From NCBI GenBank assembly GCA_002197995.1, contig NGZR01000002.1:7316001-7380000 (forward strand): a stretch of 64,000 bases of DNA. Reading direction: 5' to 3'. This document shows, piece by piece, positions 1-11,406 of this stretch (positions are counted from its first letter, which is position 1; each line of letters starts with the position of its first letter). This stretch comes from Gaeumannomyces sp. JS-464. Taxonomy: Eukaryota; Ascomycota; Sordariomycetes; Magnaporthales; Magnaporthaceae. Below the pieces are notes generated by a model that saw only the letters and a list, made by a program, of their open reading frames with translations, was not told where the DNA came from and made no database searches. The position numbers were made by a program, and so were the translations under genes.

Positions 1-1078
1 CTCGGTTGCAGGCTGGAGAGCGGAATCGTTTAGTCATGAACGGAAAATTTTGGGAGATAACGAACAAAGAGGGAGCTGCAGGACACCGACAACGGACTAG
101 GCTGGAAGTCTAAGGAGGCGAAGACCCTGGCTTCAGGGCGAATTGAACTCCTAGCCGTAAGCTCACCGAAAGGCAGCAAAAACCCGGGTGTTTGGTTTTG
201 AGACTGGGTGGAAACGGCGCATATCACGAGACCCGAGGAGTTGGGGTGAATGTCCTGAAAAAGGTCCCGCGCAGACACTTTCCGGTATAAGCCGCAATTT
301 TTTTCTTCTTTTTTTTTCTCCTCTTCTTCTTTTCCGCAGATGGGACGCGCATAGGCCCGCGTATCGCTCTGGGTGGGCACACCGATAAGATGTAGGTCAT
401 GGTACATAGGTAGGTACCTATGTACCTAGGTAGGTAGTGCACAACCGGGTATAGCATTGGAAACAGGAATCGAGGGGCAAATGATGGCCGCATCAGCAGC
501 ACAAACCCGATAGTGGGGTTACCGATCCCGGAGGGTGGCGCTGGTGTCTCAAGCCACCTGAACCTGGGCGGCGCGACAAAGTTTGACGTCCATGAAAATC
601 GTAGGTGGAAATAAAAATATGGGAACGGGAGAGGAGAAAGAATTTTTCTTTCGCTCACGAGGGGCAACTGTAATAAACCAGGTACTGGGCTTTCTGGTGC
701 GTGCGTCCCTGGATCAACCAGGCTTCTAGAAGGGTTTCGGGCTCACAAGCGGTGAAGCTGCAAGCCTTTGGCAGGCATTCTCCTAGAGCTTCAACCAATC
801 ATCATTTTGTAGTGGTAGCCTAGCTCAATGTGCCGCATCCCCATAGTATCCGCGATGGAGTTGTGCATATGCGAACGCTTGAAAAAAATTTGAGGGGAAG
901 GAAGAAAAAAAAAATTGCCAAGAGGAGGGAGAAAAAAGGTAGAAAAAAAATGCCGCGAGGAAAGCTGCTGATAAGCCCTTTTCACTTCCGGTCGCAACCT
1001 TTTCACGAACGACCTACCTCACAACCGTTCGTTGAGGATAGGAATCTGCCGTTATCCGTCGCAACACAACTCACAGCA
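1..1078. other. Upstream intergenic region, no gene seen
   Basis: No supported gene. It holds the upstream region and leader of the NAP-family gene. A near-palindromic TAGGTA-rich block lies at 401-437 and pyrimidine/purine tracts at about 298-335 and 890-950. Open frames here lack splice logic or recognisable domains. Confidence 0.6.
401..437. repeat. TAGGTA-rich near-palindromic short repeat
   Basis: Direct and inverted copies of TAGGTA/TACCTA are packed into 37 bp. The same word recurs at 21811-21826, 24316-24350, 38571-38610, 41293-41304 and 59387-59407, always outside coding exons. The origin is unknown. Confidence 0.6.
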
Positions 1079-2319
1079 ATGGCTTCCGCATTAGATCTTC
1101 AGCTCGAGGGTAGCTCGGTTACCTTCGAGCAGCTCTTCGAGATCCAGGAGGCCTTCGATGAGACCGAGGTCGAGATCAGTAAGTCCAATCCATGTTTGGC
1201 AGGGAGGGTGCGGCGTTCTGAGAGCGCCCGTTGTTACCTTTGTTTTTTTTTTTTTCGCGCCCGGGACTGGACAACTCTGTCTGACCATGCATGCGCCCCT
1301 ATCAGTCCGTCACCAGGTAAAGCTCAACAAGCCCATCTACGAGAAGCGCGCAAAGGTGGTCGCGGGCATCCCCAACTTCTGGCCCCTGGTCTTCGAGCAG
1401 GCGCCGCCGGACGTGGACGAGTACGTCCAGCCGACCGATGCGGCCCTGCTCATGGCCGCGCTCAAGTCGATCCACGTCTCGCACTTCGAGATCGAGGGCG
1501 GCGCCGCCGACCCCGCCAACGGCGACCCGCGCAGCGTGTCCATCAAGTTCGAGTTTGGCGAGAACGACCACTTCGAGGACAAGACCGTCGAGAAGAAGTT
1601 CTGGTACCGCCGCGCCAAGGGCGGCTCCTGGTCCGGCCTGGTCAGCGAGCCCGTCAACCTCAAGTGGAAGGAGGGCAAGGACCTGACCAACGGCCTGCTG
1701 GCCGCCGTCAAGATGGTCTGGGACGAGGACCAGAAGTCGGGCGCCGCCTCCAAGGACAAGAAGGAGCTGACGGCCTCCGAGAAGGCGCTCCAGAAGAAGC
1801 TCGAGGAGTCGGGCGGCTCCGGCGGCGTCAGCTTCTTCGCCTGGTTCGGCTACCGTGGCAAGAACGTCTCGGCCGAGGAGAGCCGCCTGCAGACCGAGAA
1901 GGAGAAGGAGCACCGGCGCCTCCGGGCCGAGGGCAAGGAGATCCCGGACGAGGAGGACGCCGATGAGGAGGACGAGGATGATGATGACGACGAGGACCCG
2001 CTCGAGATCTTCCCAGATGGCGACGAGCTCGCCGTCTGCATTGTCGAGGACCTCTGGCAGGATGCCATCAAGTACTTCCGTAAGTGACGCCCTCCCCTGA
2101 TGTAGCCCTGGCACAGTGCTGCTTGCTTTGCCACTCTTCTGCACCCCTCCCCCTCCTTCTGGATGCGTGCTAACGTCGCGACTTGCGGGTATAGTGGCGG
2201 CTCAGGAGCAGGACGACGGCAGCGACATGGACTACGAGTCCGTCGATGAGGACATGGAGGGCGCTTCGACTCTCACGGCAGACCAGCCGCCGGTTAAGAA
2301 GCAGAAGCAGAAGAACTGA
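1079..2319 (+). CDS. NAP-family histone chaperone (SET/Vps75-like)
   Basis: Predicted 332-aa nuclear histone chaperone of the nucleosome assembly protein family, which binds H3-H4/H2A-H2B and supports chromatin assembly. Exons 1079-1178, 1306-2079 and 2195-2319 join in frame (introns GTAAGT..CAG and GTAAGT..TAG, the second with a GCTAAC branch site). Visible features are an N-terminal helical dimerisation segment, the conserved block with KFWYRRAKGGSW near residue 125, the family-typical SFFAWFGYRG motif near 220, and a long Asp/Glu tract near 265-280 that would contact basic histones. The C-terminus is a short basic stretch (VKKQKQKN), a possible nuclear signal. The ATG at 1079 is preferred because it begins the helical region; an upstream in-frame Met-containing extension is low complexity. 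No frame breaks. It could be either the SET/TAF-I or the Vps75 branch; I cannot separate them. Confidence 0.88.
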
Positions 2320-3946
2320 GCCACGTTTGAGGGCGCAGCAGGTTCTCTGGGAGTCGTTTCGGGGTCGTGGGGACTGTTCATTTGGGAGCTGTTTGCATGG
2401 GTGCCGGGAGATGCCCGCCCCCGCGTCTGGATAATAATCGGAGTTGGGGATCAAAAGAAAAGGGGAGTCTGGTATGGAAATGGATTGGAATTGATACCGT
2501 TTTCCGCCCGGATAGTGAGGCTGCCTTTTCTGCCAGCACGCGCACGCCGAGTCGTCCAAGATGGTTTGCAGAGTCTTGGCGAGGAAACAGACGTGAATGT
2601 TTTCACGACCCTCGTCGATCACGGCTCTCAGACCTGGGGCTGCTCGAACTCGCCTTTCACTTGGCAGGCGTCAACTTTGCCAGTTCTGGACCCTCCGCTG
2701 CCATTTTTGGCCTAGCCCCGTCCATGTGCCCTTGCCAATGCGTATACACAGTACCTGCATGAGTCGCCAGGCCTTGCCCGCTTCCCGGCGTTCGGTTCAG
2801 GCATGCGAGATTTGGCGCTTAGGTTGCATGAGACTTACGGATGACGGGAAAGCCACGCCGTCTTTCAATTTTCGGCGCAAAACCAAAGGGGACGATATTT
2901 AAGCGTCCGTGGGTTCGGACAAATGAGATTAACATAGGATTACCTGCATCAGCAAGAAGCCGCCCACCCGCCCCTCCAATGATCTTCAGATGGGCGGGAA
3001 GACGGATCGGCGAGGCCAGAGGCTACGTAAGGGTTCCAGGGGTGGGCGGCGGGAGGGGGCCACCGACCGCGGCATCAAGCAAAGCTCAGACTCGAGATGT
3101 TTCAAACTTGGCACTCCAGCCAAGGATGCTAGCCTCGCTTGCAGCCTACAACCGCGCGTCCAAGCTCTGGCTCCAGACTGGGGCATGTGTCCGCCGCAGC
3201 AGCGCCCGGGAGGGGGGTTTTTCTTTGCCCAGGCGTGCCAGGCCATTGATCTTTGCCGCAGTGGCTCTTGGTAAACGCAAGCGCCCAGCAGCCGGGGTGC
3301 CAGGACAGGGCAGGGTTGCAAGGGGGGCCAGGACCAGGCCTATGTAGATTCTAGAGAGGCCCCCCCAAAAACGGCGGCGACCTTTGATGTCCCCGTCGAT
3401 CTCCATCGCCGCCCACCTGCACCCGGTTCGCTTGCGGGAGTGCATTCTTGCTTTGGCCTTTTTTGCTTTCTTTTCTCCTTTCTTTCTGCCGCCCGTTCTT
3501 CTTCCGACACTCAAAGGCTCGACGCCACTGTCTGTTTGTTAGACAGTTCGTGTTGTTCACACTCGTAGCATGGAGCCTTGAAGCAAGTGTTCTTCTTTCT
3601 TTTTTGTTTTCCTTTTTTCCCTCTCGTCCTCCTTCGCTGTTGCATTTTGCATTTTGCTTGCTCCTGGACGAGTCGGCCGCATTTCCTACCTCTTCTTTTC
3701 CTTTTCCTAGGCCGTCCCGGCGACGACGAAGACGACGATATATCACTCTTTTACATCATTGCTGGACAGTGCCCCTATACACTAATCCGGCCTTCAAGAC
3801 CTTCGTTTGCGTTTTACGATACACACATCGACCAGAGCATGACCTGGACAGCCCTTGAGATCCGAGTCTCGTGCTGCGTTGCCGAATCCGTCAAGGACGT
3901 TTCCGTTTTCTAGTCCATTTTCGACCCGACACTCACAGCCCTCGCC
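2320..3946. other. Intergenic region and leader of the Dfg5-type gene
   Basis: No gene supported. The part from about 3440 to 3740 is strongly pyrimidine-rich (TTTCTTTTCTCC-type tracts), as expected for a fungal core promoter and leader feeding the ATG at 3947. Open frames in 2367-3350 have no recognisable domains. Confidence 0.55.
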
Positions 3947-5540
3947 ATGAGGTTATTAAGACGAGCCGCTGCGGCAGCATGCCTCCTGACGCAGCTGCCG
4001 GTGGCCAACGCTGCCATACAAGTTGATATAAACAACCCCAGCTCGGTTAGGGCAGCGGCGAGCACCGTTGCGTTTGGTTTAATGAAGTACTACACTGGAA
4101 ATAATACGGGAGATGTCCCTGGCAACCTGCCAGACCCATACTTCTGTAGGTTGCTTTACCCTCACTCACGTCATCAGGCATGTGCCTCCCCTTAAAGGGG
4201 GACTTTCTTACTGACAAGCACGCGCCAATAGGGTGGGAGGCCGGTGCCATGTTTGGAACTATGATCGACTACCAGTTCCTGACGGGGGATAAAACATATA
4301 ACGACGTCACGATGCAGGCGATGCTGCACCAGGCAGGCGAGCTCAAGGATTTTATGCCGAAGAACCAGACCAAGACCGAAGGAAACGACGACCAGGGCTT
4401 CTGGGCCATGGCGGCTATGAGCGCCGCCGAGAACAGGTTTCCGGACCCCCCGCCGGGGCAGGCGCAGTGGCTCGCGCTCGCCCAGGCCGTCTTCAACCAG
4501 TACGTCACGCGCTGGGACACGGCCACGTGCGGGGGCGGCCTGCGGTGGCAGATCTTCACCTTCAACAACGGCTTCAACTACAAGAACTCCATCTCCAACG
4601 GCTGCTTCTTCAACCTGGCAGCCCGCCTGGCCCGCTTCACGGGCAACCAGACGTACGCTGAGTGGGCCGAGCGCGTGTGGGACTGGACCGAGTCGGTCCA
4701 GCTCATCTCGCCCGACTACGACATCTGACGGCGCCTCGGTCGGAGGGCGGCGCCAACTGCACCAAGCACGACGTCATCCAGTGGTCCTACAACGCGGGCA
4801 TCTTCCTGCACGGCTCCGCCTTCATGTACAACCTGACGGGCGCCGACAAGTGGCGCAGGCGCGTCGACGGCATCGTGAACCGCAACAGCGAGATCTTCTT
4901 CAACGGCACCGCCATGTTTGAGCCCGCGTGCGAGGGCGTCAACCTGTGCAACAACGACCAGCGCTCCTTCAAGGGCTACCTGACGCGCTGGATGGCGAGC
5001 ACCGCGGCCCTGGCCCCCTTCACGGCCGAGCGCATCTCCCTGCAGCTCCGCGGCCACGCCGAGCTCGTGCCCCGCGCCTGCAGCGGCAACCCGCCCACTG
5101 GCTTCAAGGGCGTGCCCGGCACCGCGTGCGGCTTCAGCTGGGTCCAGGCGCCGGGCGTGCCCGCCTTTGACGGCGACGTCGGCGTCGGCGAGCAGATGAA
5201 CGCCCTCGGCGCGCTCATGTACACGCTCGCCCTCCCGAGGGAGAGCACGGCCGCGCCGGGCGGTGGGAACAGAGGCGGGGGCAGCGGGGGAGGCGGGGGT
5301 GCCGCTGGTGGCGGCGGCGGAGGCGGCGGCGGCGGCGGTAACGACGCGCCGCCGGCATCCTTCGTGCCCGTCACGGGCGCCACCGGCGGCACGTCCCAGG
5401 GCGACGTCAACGCCGGCCTGCAAGAGAAGAAGGAGGTGCAGTTTGCGCCCATCACGACGGGCGACAAGGTTGCGGCTGGGTTCTTAACGTCGGCGCTTGC
5501 GTTGAGCATCACGGGCTTCAGCATCTTCCTGATAATGTAG
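3947..5540 (+). CDS. DFG5: GPI-anchored GH76 endo-mannosidase-like protein, Dfg5/Dcw1 family (frame broken near 4730)
   Basis: Cell-wall transglycosidase-type enzyme of the fungal Dfg5/Dcw1 group (GH76), thought to process GPI glycans so that GPI proteins can be linked to wall glucan. Exon 1 is 3947-4145; intron GTAGGT..ATAG; exon 2 starts at 4232, and the split codon recreates the family motif [12 protein letters not shown]. The first about 22 residues form a signal peptide. The catalytic Asp pair of GH76 is in GNDDQGFW. After a Gly-rich linker (5270-5340) the protein ends in a hydrophobic segment ([20 protein letters not shown]), the expected GPI signal. Reading continues in another frame after 4728: relative to the expected order, two bases are missing just after codon ATC near 4729 and one G is extra near 4749, so the frame shifts by one. 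Both halves are otherwise conserved, so an assembly error is more likely than a pseudogene. Dfg5 and Dcw1 cannot be separated here. Confidence 0.85.
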
Positions 5541-6327
5541 AGCTGTGTCCTCCTTCTCCACCCCCTTCTCTCTTTTTTCTCTTCTTGGATACCCTGGTTA
5601 TGAGATGTAAGATTCGATGGCTGGGGTTTTGATTTTTTGACCCCAAGTCCGGGTTAGACATGTACAACTTTATAGTCGTTGATTTTAGCATAGCCACAGC
5701 ATGGCCGGCATGAATAGCATAGCGTTTTCTTCAAGCGGCAAATGGCCTATGAAATCAAGCGCCGTTCTCTAGTGTCAGCAAAGCACTCCGGGTGTGCTGG
5801 TTTTATGCTCGGAAATATGTTCAGGACAATATCCCGACTAATAAAACTTACCTGCCCTTTAGAGTAAGTTTTACCGCTGGCTCCCGAGCCCCCATAGCCA
5901 CATTGAGTGTACCCCGCATCCTTTAGGGACCCTGAGACTTGCGCCCGAAATTCGGCAGGAGCTCCCGATCGACCTTCTCGCCGAGTGAGGAGCCTCCCCC
6001 GCATCAATCGTCATGCCACCAGCTGCCAACGCTTTTCCGAGCTGCCGGGTGCCACAGGCACAGGACCGGCTCTTGGTTGGCTGGGAGGGCTACCCAAGAT
6101 ATAATGGAGCCGATCTCCCGTCTTCGGCGAGGTCTTTCATGAAGAGGAGAGACGACGGAGCATGAGGCCTAAGCTGGATGCAAGCGAACTCCCCGTTTCA
6201 TGCGCGACTAGCTTCAACTGCGTACTATTCAACGCAGAGAGGACCGGGCCCAGTCAGAAGGCACCACAAAAAACCATCCCTCCTGTAAACTAACCAAGGG
6301 GTCTTCTCGCGCCAAAAAGCCGTCACC
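5541..6327. other. Intergenic region between Dfg5-type gene and DAK
   Basis: 3' end of the GH76 gene and promoter of the kinase gene. Nothing else is seen. Confidence 0.5.
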
Positions 6328-8312
6328 ATGTCGACCAGACACTTCATCAACGACCCGACCCTGCTGGTCAACACGGCCCTGCGCGCCGTGACGCTAACCA
6401 ACCCAACGACGGCGCTTGACGAGGAGAACAAGATCGTCTACTTGCGTCCAGAGCCAAAGCGACAGCAGCCCGTGGCGATCATCAGCGGCGGCGGCTCGGG
6501 CCACGAGCCGTCGTTCGCGGGCATGGTCGGGCGGGGGCTGCTGTCAGCCGCCGTGGCGGGCACCATCTTCGCCAGCCCGTCGACGGAGCAGGTGCGCACC
6601 GCCATCACCAGCCGCCGTCGACCATGCCGAAAAGGGAGGCGTGCTCGTCACCGTCATGAACTACACGGGCGACATCCTCAACTTTGGCGTTGCTGTCGAG
6701 AAGGCCCGTGCCCAGGGCGTCGACGTCGAGATGGTCGTGGTGGTGATGACGTGGGCGTCGGCCGCGCACGTGGCGGCAAGGTTGTAAGTACCCACTTCTA
6801 TCCCCTGCCATTGCCTCCGTGCCCCTGAAAACCAGATCACAGCGGGCAACAGCTGATCCAAGACGACCGGCAGGGCCGCCGCGGCATCGCAGGCACCGTG
6901 CTGGTGCACAAGGTCAGCGGCGCGCTAGCGGCCAGGGGCGCCTCACTGGGCGAAGTCGCTCGCGTGGCCCGCCTGACGGCGGCGAGCATGGCCAGCGTCG
7001 GCGCGAGCCTGGAGCACGTCCACGTCCCAGGCCGCAAGACCGGAGGCGATGGCGACGACGACAGGCTGGCCGAGGGCGAGGTCGAGATAGGCATGGGAAT
7101 TCACAATGAAGCCGGGTCCGGGCGCGACCGGCTCGAGCTTCCGGCGCTGGTGGCGCGCATGCTGGCACAGCTACTCGACCAGAAGGACCAGGACCGGGCT
7201 TTCATGAAGCTCGCGAGCGGCAGCGCAAAGGTGGTGCTCATGGTGAACAACCTCGGCGGCGTCAGCGTGCTGGAGATGGGCGGCGTGACGGCCGAGGTGG
7301 TGGCGCAGCTGGAGAACACGTGGGGCATCCGGCCCGTCAGGATCCTCAGCGGCACCTACATGACGAGCCTGAACGGGAACGGCTTCAGCATCACCCTGCT
7401 CGACGCCGGTGTCGACGCCGGCATCCAGGGCGGCGTGAGCCTGGTGCAGCTCCTCGACGACCCCTGCGAGGCGACGGGATGGTCAGCTCCCATCTCGACC
7501 GAGTCGTGGGATTCCAAGAACTCGGCCACAAGGGAGGGCAAGGCCGATGAGCAGAAGGAGGTTCAGCCCAGCGGCCTCAAGATGGATGCCGCCGCAGCCC
7601 AGAAGGCGCTTACGGCCGCGCTGGAGAGGGTCATCTCCGTGGAGCCTGAGGTTACCAAGTACGACACTGTGGTCGGGGACGGTGACTGTGGCATCGGTCT
7701 GAAGAGGTGCGGAAGGTATGTGTACTTGGCAATGAGACCAGCAGCGTGAACCTCATATGCACACCGGCGAAGGCTCCCAGATAAAGCCAGAAAGCACAGC
7801 TAACCCGGGTCTGCCCAGCTCTTCTCCAACACCTCGCCAGCAATCCCCTTTCGGGCGACGCCGTCGTGGATGTCGCCAACATCGTGTCCATTGTCGAGAA
7901 GTCCATGGACGGCACCTCGGGTGCTCTCTACGCCATCTACCTGAACGCCCTTGTGCGCGCCCTCAAGGACGTCGCGGCGCGCGACAAGGCGACCGCCGCG
8001 ACGCCGCAGGTCTGGGCCGAAGCGCTCAAGCGCAGCTCCGAGGCCCTCGGCGCGTACACGCCGGCCAGGCCCGGCGACCGCACGCTGGTCGACGCTCTGC
8101 AGCCCTTCGTCGAGGTTCTGGGCCAGTCGGGCGACCTTGCAAAGGCCACGCTTGCAGCACGTGAGGGGGCGGACAGCACCAAGGGCATGCAGGCCAGCCT
8201 GGGAAGGTCCGTCTACGTGGGCGGCTCCGGGTTCGAGCAGGTACCAGACCCTGGTGCATGGGGACTGGCGAGTTTCTTCTTGGGTTTGGCAGGGTTGCCG
8301 CAGGAGAAGTAG
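6328..8312 (+). CDS. DAK1: Dihydroxyacetone kinase (three single-base frame breaks)
   Basis: ATP-dependent kinase making dihydroxyacetone phosphate from dihydroxyacetone, a cytosolic step of glycerol catabolism and detoxification. Exons about 6328-6783, 6874-7715 and 7819-8312 have canonical splice ends and matching phases. The N-terminal DhaK domain shows [17 protein letters not shown] and [20 protein letters not shown] lies where the substrate-binding His is expected. The C-terminal DhaL domain shows [11 protein letters not shown] (Mg-ATP loop), [18 protein letters not shown], and [14 protein letters not shown]. Three breaks are visible: an extra C near 6606, a missing G in the GGTGGTG run near 6737 (this restores the original frame), and a missing G near 7706 beside the second intron. 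With these the protein is about 590 aa, normal for fungal DAK. The first two breaks compensate each other, which argues against a decayed gene. Confidence 0.9.
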
Positions 8313-8656
8313 GAGCCGCTAGTTAGTAGTGGAGAGGAATACGTCCCTGGTACCAATATGATGAGCCTGTTGTGAGAATATGGACATTGCCTTGATTAGT
8401 AGCCGTGGATAACTACCCAGCCAGCATTTCCTGGGTGCTACATCTTTTACTTTTATTCGCTGCTTTGCGTGGAGAATGCTGGAGCCTCAGCCGGGAGAAT
8501 GGACGCTGCTGCTCCTTTTGCCACGAAATTTTGGTCTATATGAACGCCCTTTTATGCCCGAAATAGGGGGCTCCCGAACAAAGAGTCACTGAATCATATG
8601 AGAGTCTCCTGATTATGAACCGTGAAAGGTAGAATCCAAGTGAGTAGAGGGATTTA
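8313..8656. other. Convergent 3' intergenic region (DAK / Sm-D2)
   Basis: Short AT-richer stretch between two converging genes. No feature beyond 3' UTRs is seen. Confidence 0.5.
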
Positions 8657-9346
8657 TCAACTGAGAAGAACGAGAATCACAGAGTCTCCTCTTAGGAACC
8701 TATGTTGCGGTCGGATCTGTTAGTTGAGGACCAGTAGAAGCGTAGCGGTGCGGAAAGCAGCATGGGGGCCTCTGCAGCAGCTGGAATGCAGGACGGGCGC
8801 AGACAGGGTGGTGAGTGATGGAATCGGCCGTACATTTTGCTGATGAACCTGTCCTTGTTCACTGGCCTGCCCTTCTTCCCGTTCGCCAGCCGCGGCGTCT
8901 CGGTCCACATCTCCTTCACGTTCTCCAGGACCATGTTGCAGTGGCGGTCGAAGGCCTTGACGCGCGCGAGCAGCTTGCGGTTGTTGCGGATCGATATGAG
9001 CACCTGGGCGTGGCTGCGCACGGCGGTCTGGAGGATCGAGAGTGGCCCCGCGCTGAACTCGTGCTCCTCGAGCTGTGCGATCTCGTACTCGCTGTGATCG
9101 TAAGGGATAGTCAGTAGCTAGACGAGAAATGGTATCGACGCGCAGACGTGGGGCGGGAGGTCTCGGCGCGGCGGCACGCGACCGGCGCTGGGTGCGCCGA
9201 GATGGAAATGTCGATGGGACCATACGTGAGCTCGTTCCGTGGCTTCGTCAGAAGCTCCCTGGGAGGGTATGTCAGTACGAAAAATTTCTTGCTTGCGTTC
9301 CGCGAATCGGGAAGAGAGTCTCTTACTGTATCTTCGGGTCGGCCAT
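8657..9346 (-). CDS. SMD2: Small nuclear ribonucleoprotein Sm-D2
   Basis: Core spliceosomal Sm protein of 117 aa, part of the heptameric Sm ring on U1, U2, U4 and U5 snRNAs. Four exons on the minus strand, 9346-9327, 9258-9226, 9091-8834 and 8699-8657, total exactly 118 codons including the stop. The tiny first exon encodes MADPKI and the last encodes [13 protein letters not shown], each defined by clear GT..AG junctions. Sm1 and Sm2 motifs are evident ([21 protein letters not shown] and [12 protein letters not shown]), separated by the family-typical [20 protein letters not shown] insert. No frame breaks. It is divergent from the hydrolase gene at 9912 with about 565 bp between starts. Confidence 0.95.
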
Positions 9347-9911
9347 GGTTGTATGTGTGTGCGGATTGCCTCTGGTCGGAGGGCTGGCTGAGGAGGGATG
9401 CAGGTGCTGAGGGCTGGAAGACCTCTGCCCGAGCTCTGATAATTGGGAACGCGATGAGGCTGAACTCAGTGAGGGACGGGCAAAGTGGGTACGGCAAAGC
9501 CACACCCAGGTCTGAGCGCACGCCCCCTCCCCGCCGCGTGCGCCCGTGCGGAGCTGCCTGGGGGAGCTACGCAGGCGCGGCTGGGATCGGTGAAATTTGC
9601 GGCAAGCACCGGGCCAGACTACAGCGCATCCTGGCAGAATTAGAAAGTCTTAGTGTAGCCAAGGTCCATTGATCCGATCAAGATCGAGCACAGCTCCGCC
9701 AAACCGAGGTGGAAGCAATTGCCGGCCTCAGCACCACAATCCGTCAATGAGCAGTTCTGGAGCTGCAAATTGCTGAGAAGCGAACTCGTCCGACGAGTTA
9801 CTATCCCGGGCTGGCCTCATTTTCGATTTAGATGTTTTCCAAAGCTCTGTTCAGCAGAGCTGCCTCGGCAGCGCCGTGCGCCACCCCAAGGCCTGGAGAG
9901 GCAGCTTTACG
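9347..9911. promoter_or_regulatory. Divergent promoter region SMD2 / hydrolase
   Basis: 565 bp between two diverging start codons. No distinct TATA box or operator could be assigned. Confidence 0.45.
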
Positions 9912-11406
9912 ATGCCGCTTAGGGCAAAGATAGTAGCCCGGCAGCCCGAGTCCCGATCACAAGTGCGTTGGCGACATTCAGAATTTGTCCCTCTCACTAC
10001 GAAGAACCTGGAGCAGCAAGCTCACAAAGCCTTCCCCGCACATAGATGTCGTCACAGCACGAGGCCGAGGATGTTCTCTTCAACAGCCTCTACGGCCTTC
10101 GCACTATCGAGCTGAACCGGCCGGGAAAGCTCAACTCACTAAATGGCAGCATGATCGACAAGATAGCGCCACGGCTGCTTGAGTGGCAAAAGTCGGACAT
10201 GGCCAACGTCGTCGTCATGAAGGGCGCCGGTGACAAGGCCTTCTGCGCGGGTGGGGACGTGGCGGCGCTGGCCAAGAACAACCTCAAGGGCGCCGAGGGT
10301 CAGGCCAAATCGAACGACTACTTTGCGCGCGAGTACGCGCTGGACCACTTGATTGCCACTTACCAGACCCCCTACGTCGCCTTCATGGACGGCATCACCA
10401 TGGGCGGCGGCGTCGGGCTGAGCGTGCATGCGCCGCTGCGCATAGCAACGGAGCGGACCGTCTTCGCCATGCCCGAGACCGACATTGGCTTTTTCCCAGA
10501 CGTCGGCGCATCCTTCTTCCTGCCCCGCATGGACGGTACCGTCGGCACCTACTTGGCACTGACAAGCGACCGGCTCAAGGGCGTAGACGTATTCTACACA
10601 GGCATCGCCACGCACTACATGCACTCGACCAGCCTGCCCATGCTTGAGTCGCGCCTGGCCGAGCTGAGGTTCAAGGACGACGACCCGCTACAGACGCGGC
10701 TGGCCCTGATCAACGCAACCATCGAAGAGTACACGACGGGCCTGCCGCACGACCAGCCCATGTACATATCCGGCGAGCTGCGCAAGGCCATCGACCGATG
10801 CTTCGGCAAGGACACGGTCCCGCAGATCATCAAGGCCCTAGAGGCCGAACAGCAGGGGCCCGCGCCGATCAAGGAGTGGGCTACGCGGACGCTGAAGACG
10901 CTGCGCCAGCGTTCGCCGACGGCGGTGCACGTGAGCCTGCTGCAGCAGCGCCTGGCGCAGGGGCGGACGATTCGGCAGACCTTTGAGCGCGAGCACCTGC
11001 TGGCGGCCAAGTTCATGGCCCACCCGGACTTCACCGAAGGCGTGACGGCCAAGCTGATCAACAAGCCGGCCACGAAGCCCAAGTGGAAGCCTGCCACTCT
11101 TGAGGAGGTCCAGGACTCGGAAATCAAGGCGTTCCTGAGGCAGCCCGAGCCCGAGGCGGCACCCGAGCCCATCGAATTCCTCAACGACCTCGACTTTCAC
11201 GAGTACCACACCGCGAGTTCGGCCTGCCCTCTGAGAAGGATGTGCACGACCTTCTCACTGATGGGGTTCCGCGCAGCCAGCGTGATGTCATTAAGCACTT
11301 CATCAACAAGACTAAGGCCAAGCTGGGCGTCAAGGAGGTTGTGGAGGAGATTGTGCAACGGAAGACGCAGCGGGGCCCCAACAAGGAGGCTATATGGATC
11401 TACTGA
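9912..11406 (+). CDS. EHD3: 3-hydroxyisobutyryl-CoA hydrolase (frame broken near 11207)
   Basis: Mitochondrial crotonase-fold thioesterase of valine degradation, releasing 3-hydroxyisobutyrate from its CoA ester. The main exon starts at 10046 and shows the crotonase oxyanion-hole segments GAGDKAFCAGGDVAAL and GITMGGGVGLS plus ETDIGFFPDVGASFFLPR. A short upstream exon, 9912-9962, is proposed: it gives a basic leader (MPLRAKIVARQP) suitable for mitochondrial import, joins in phase through a GTGCGT..ATAG intron, and the same 5' site GTGCGT is used by the Vac8 gene in this window. If that exon is wrong, translation starts at 10046. Near 11207 one C is missing from a CCC run; after it the conserved tail (EFGLPSEKDVHDLLTDG..) continues in the next frame to TGA at 11404-11406. 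Length about 470 aa, normal for the family. Confidence 0.88.

Noticed and set aside
830..1966. 378-codon frame over the start of the NAP gene
   Set aside because: Runs through intron 1 and then reads the NAP exon in the wrong frame; the spliced gene explains it.
1302..2144. 280-codon open frame antisense to the NAP-family gene
   Set aside because: Leu/Val/Gly-rich shadow of GC-rich codons; no domain, and the sense strand is a clear NAP protein.
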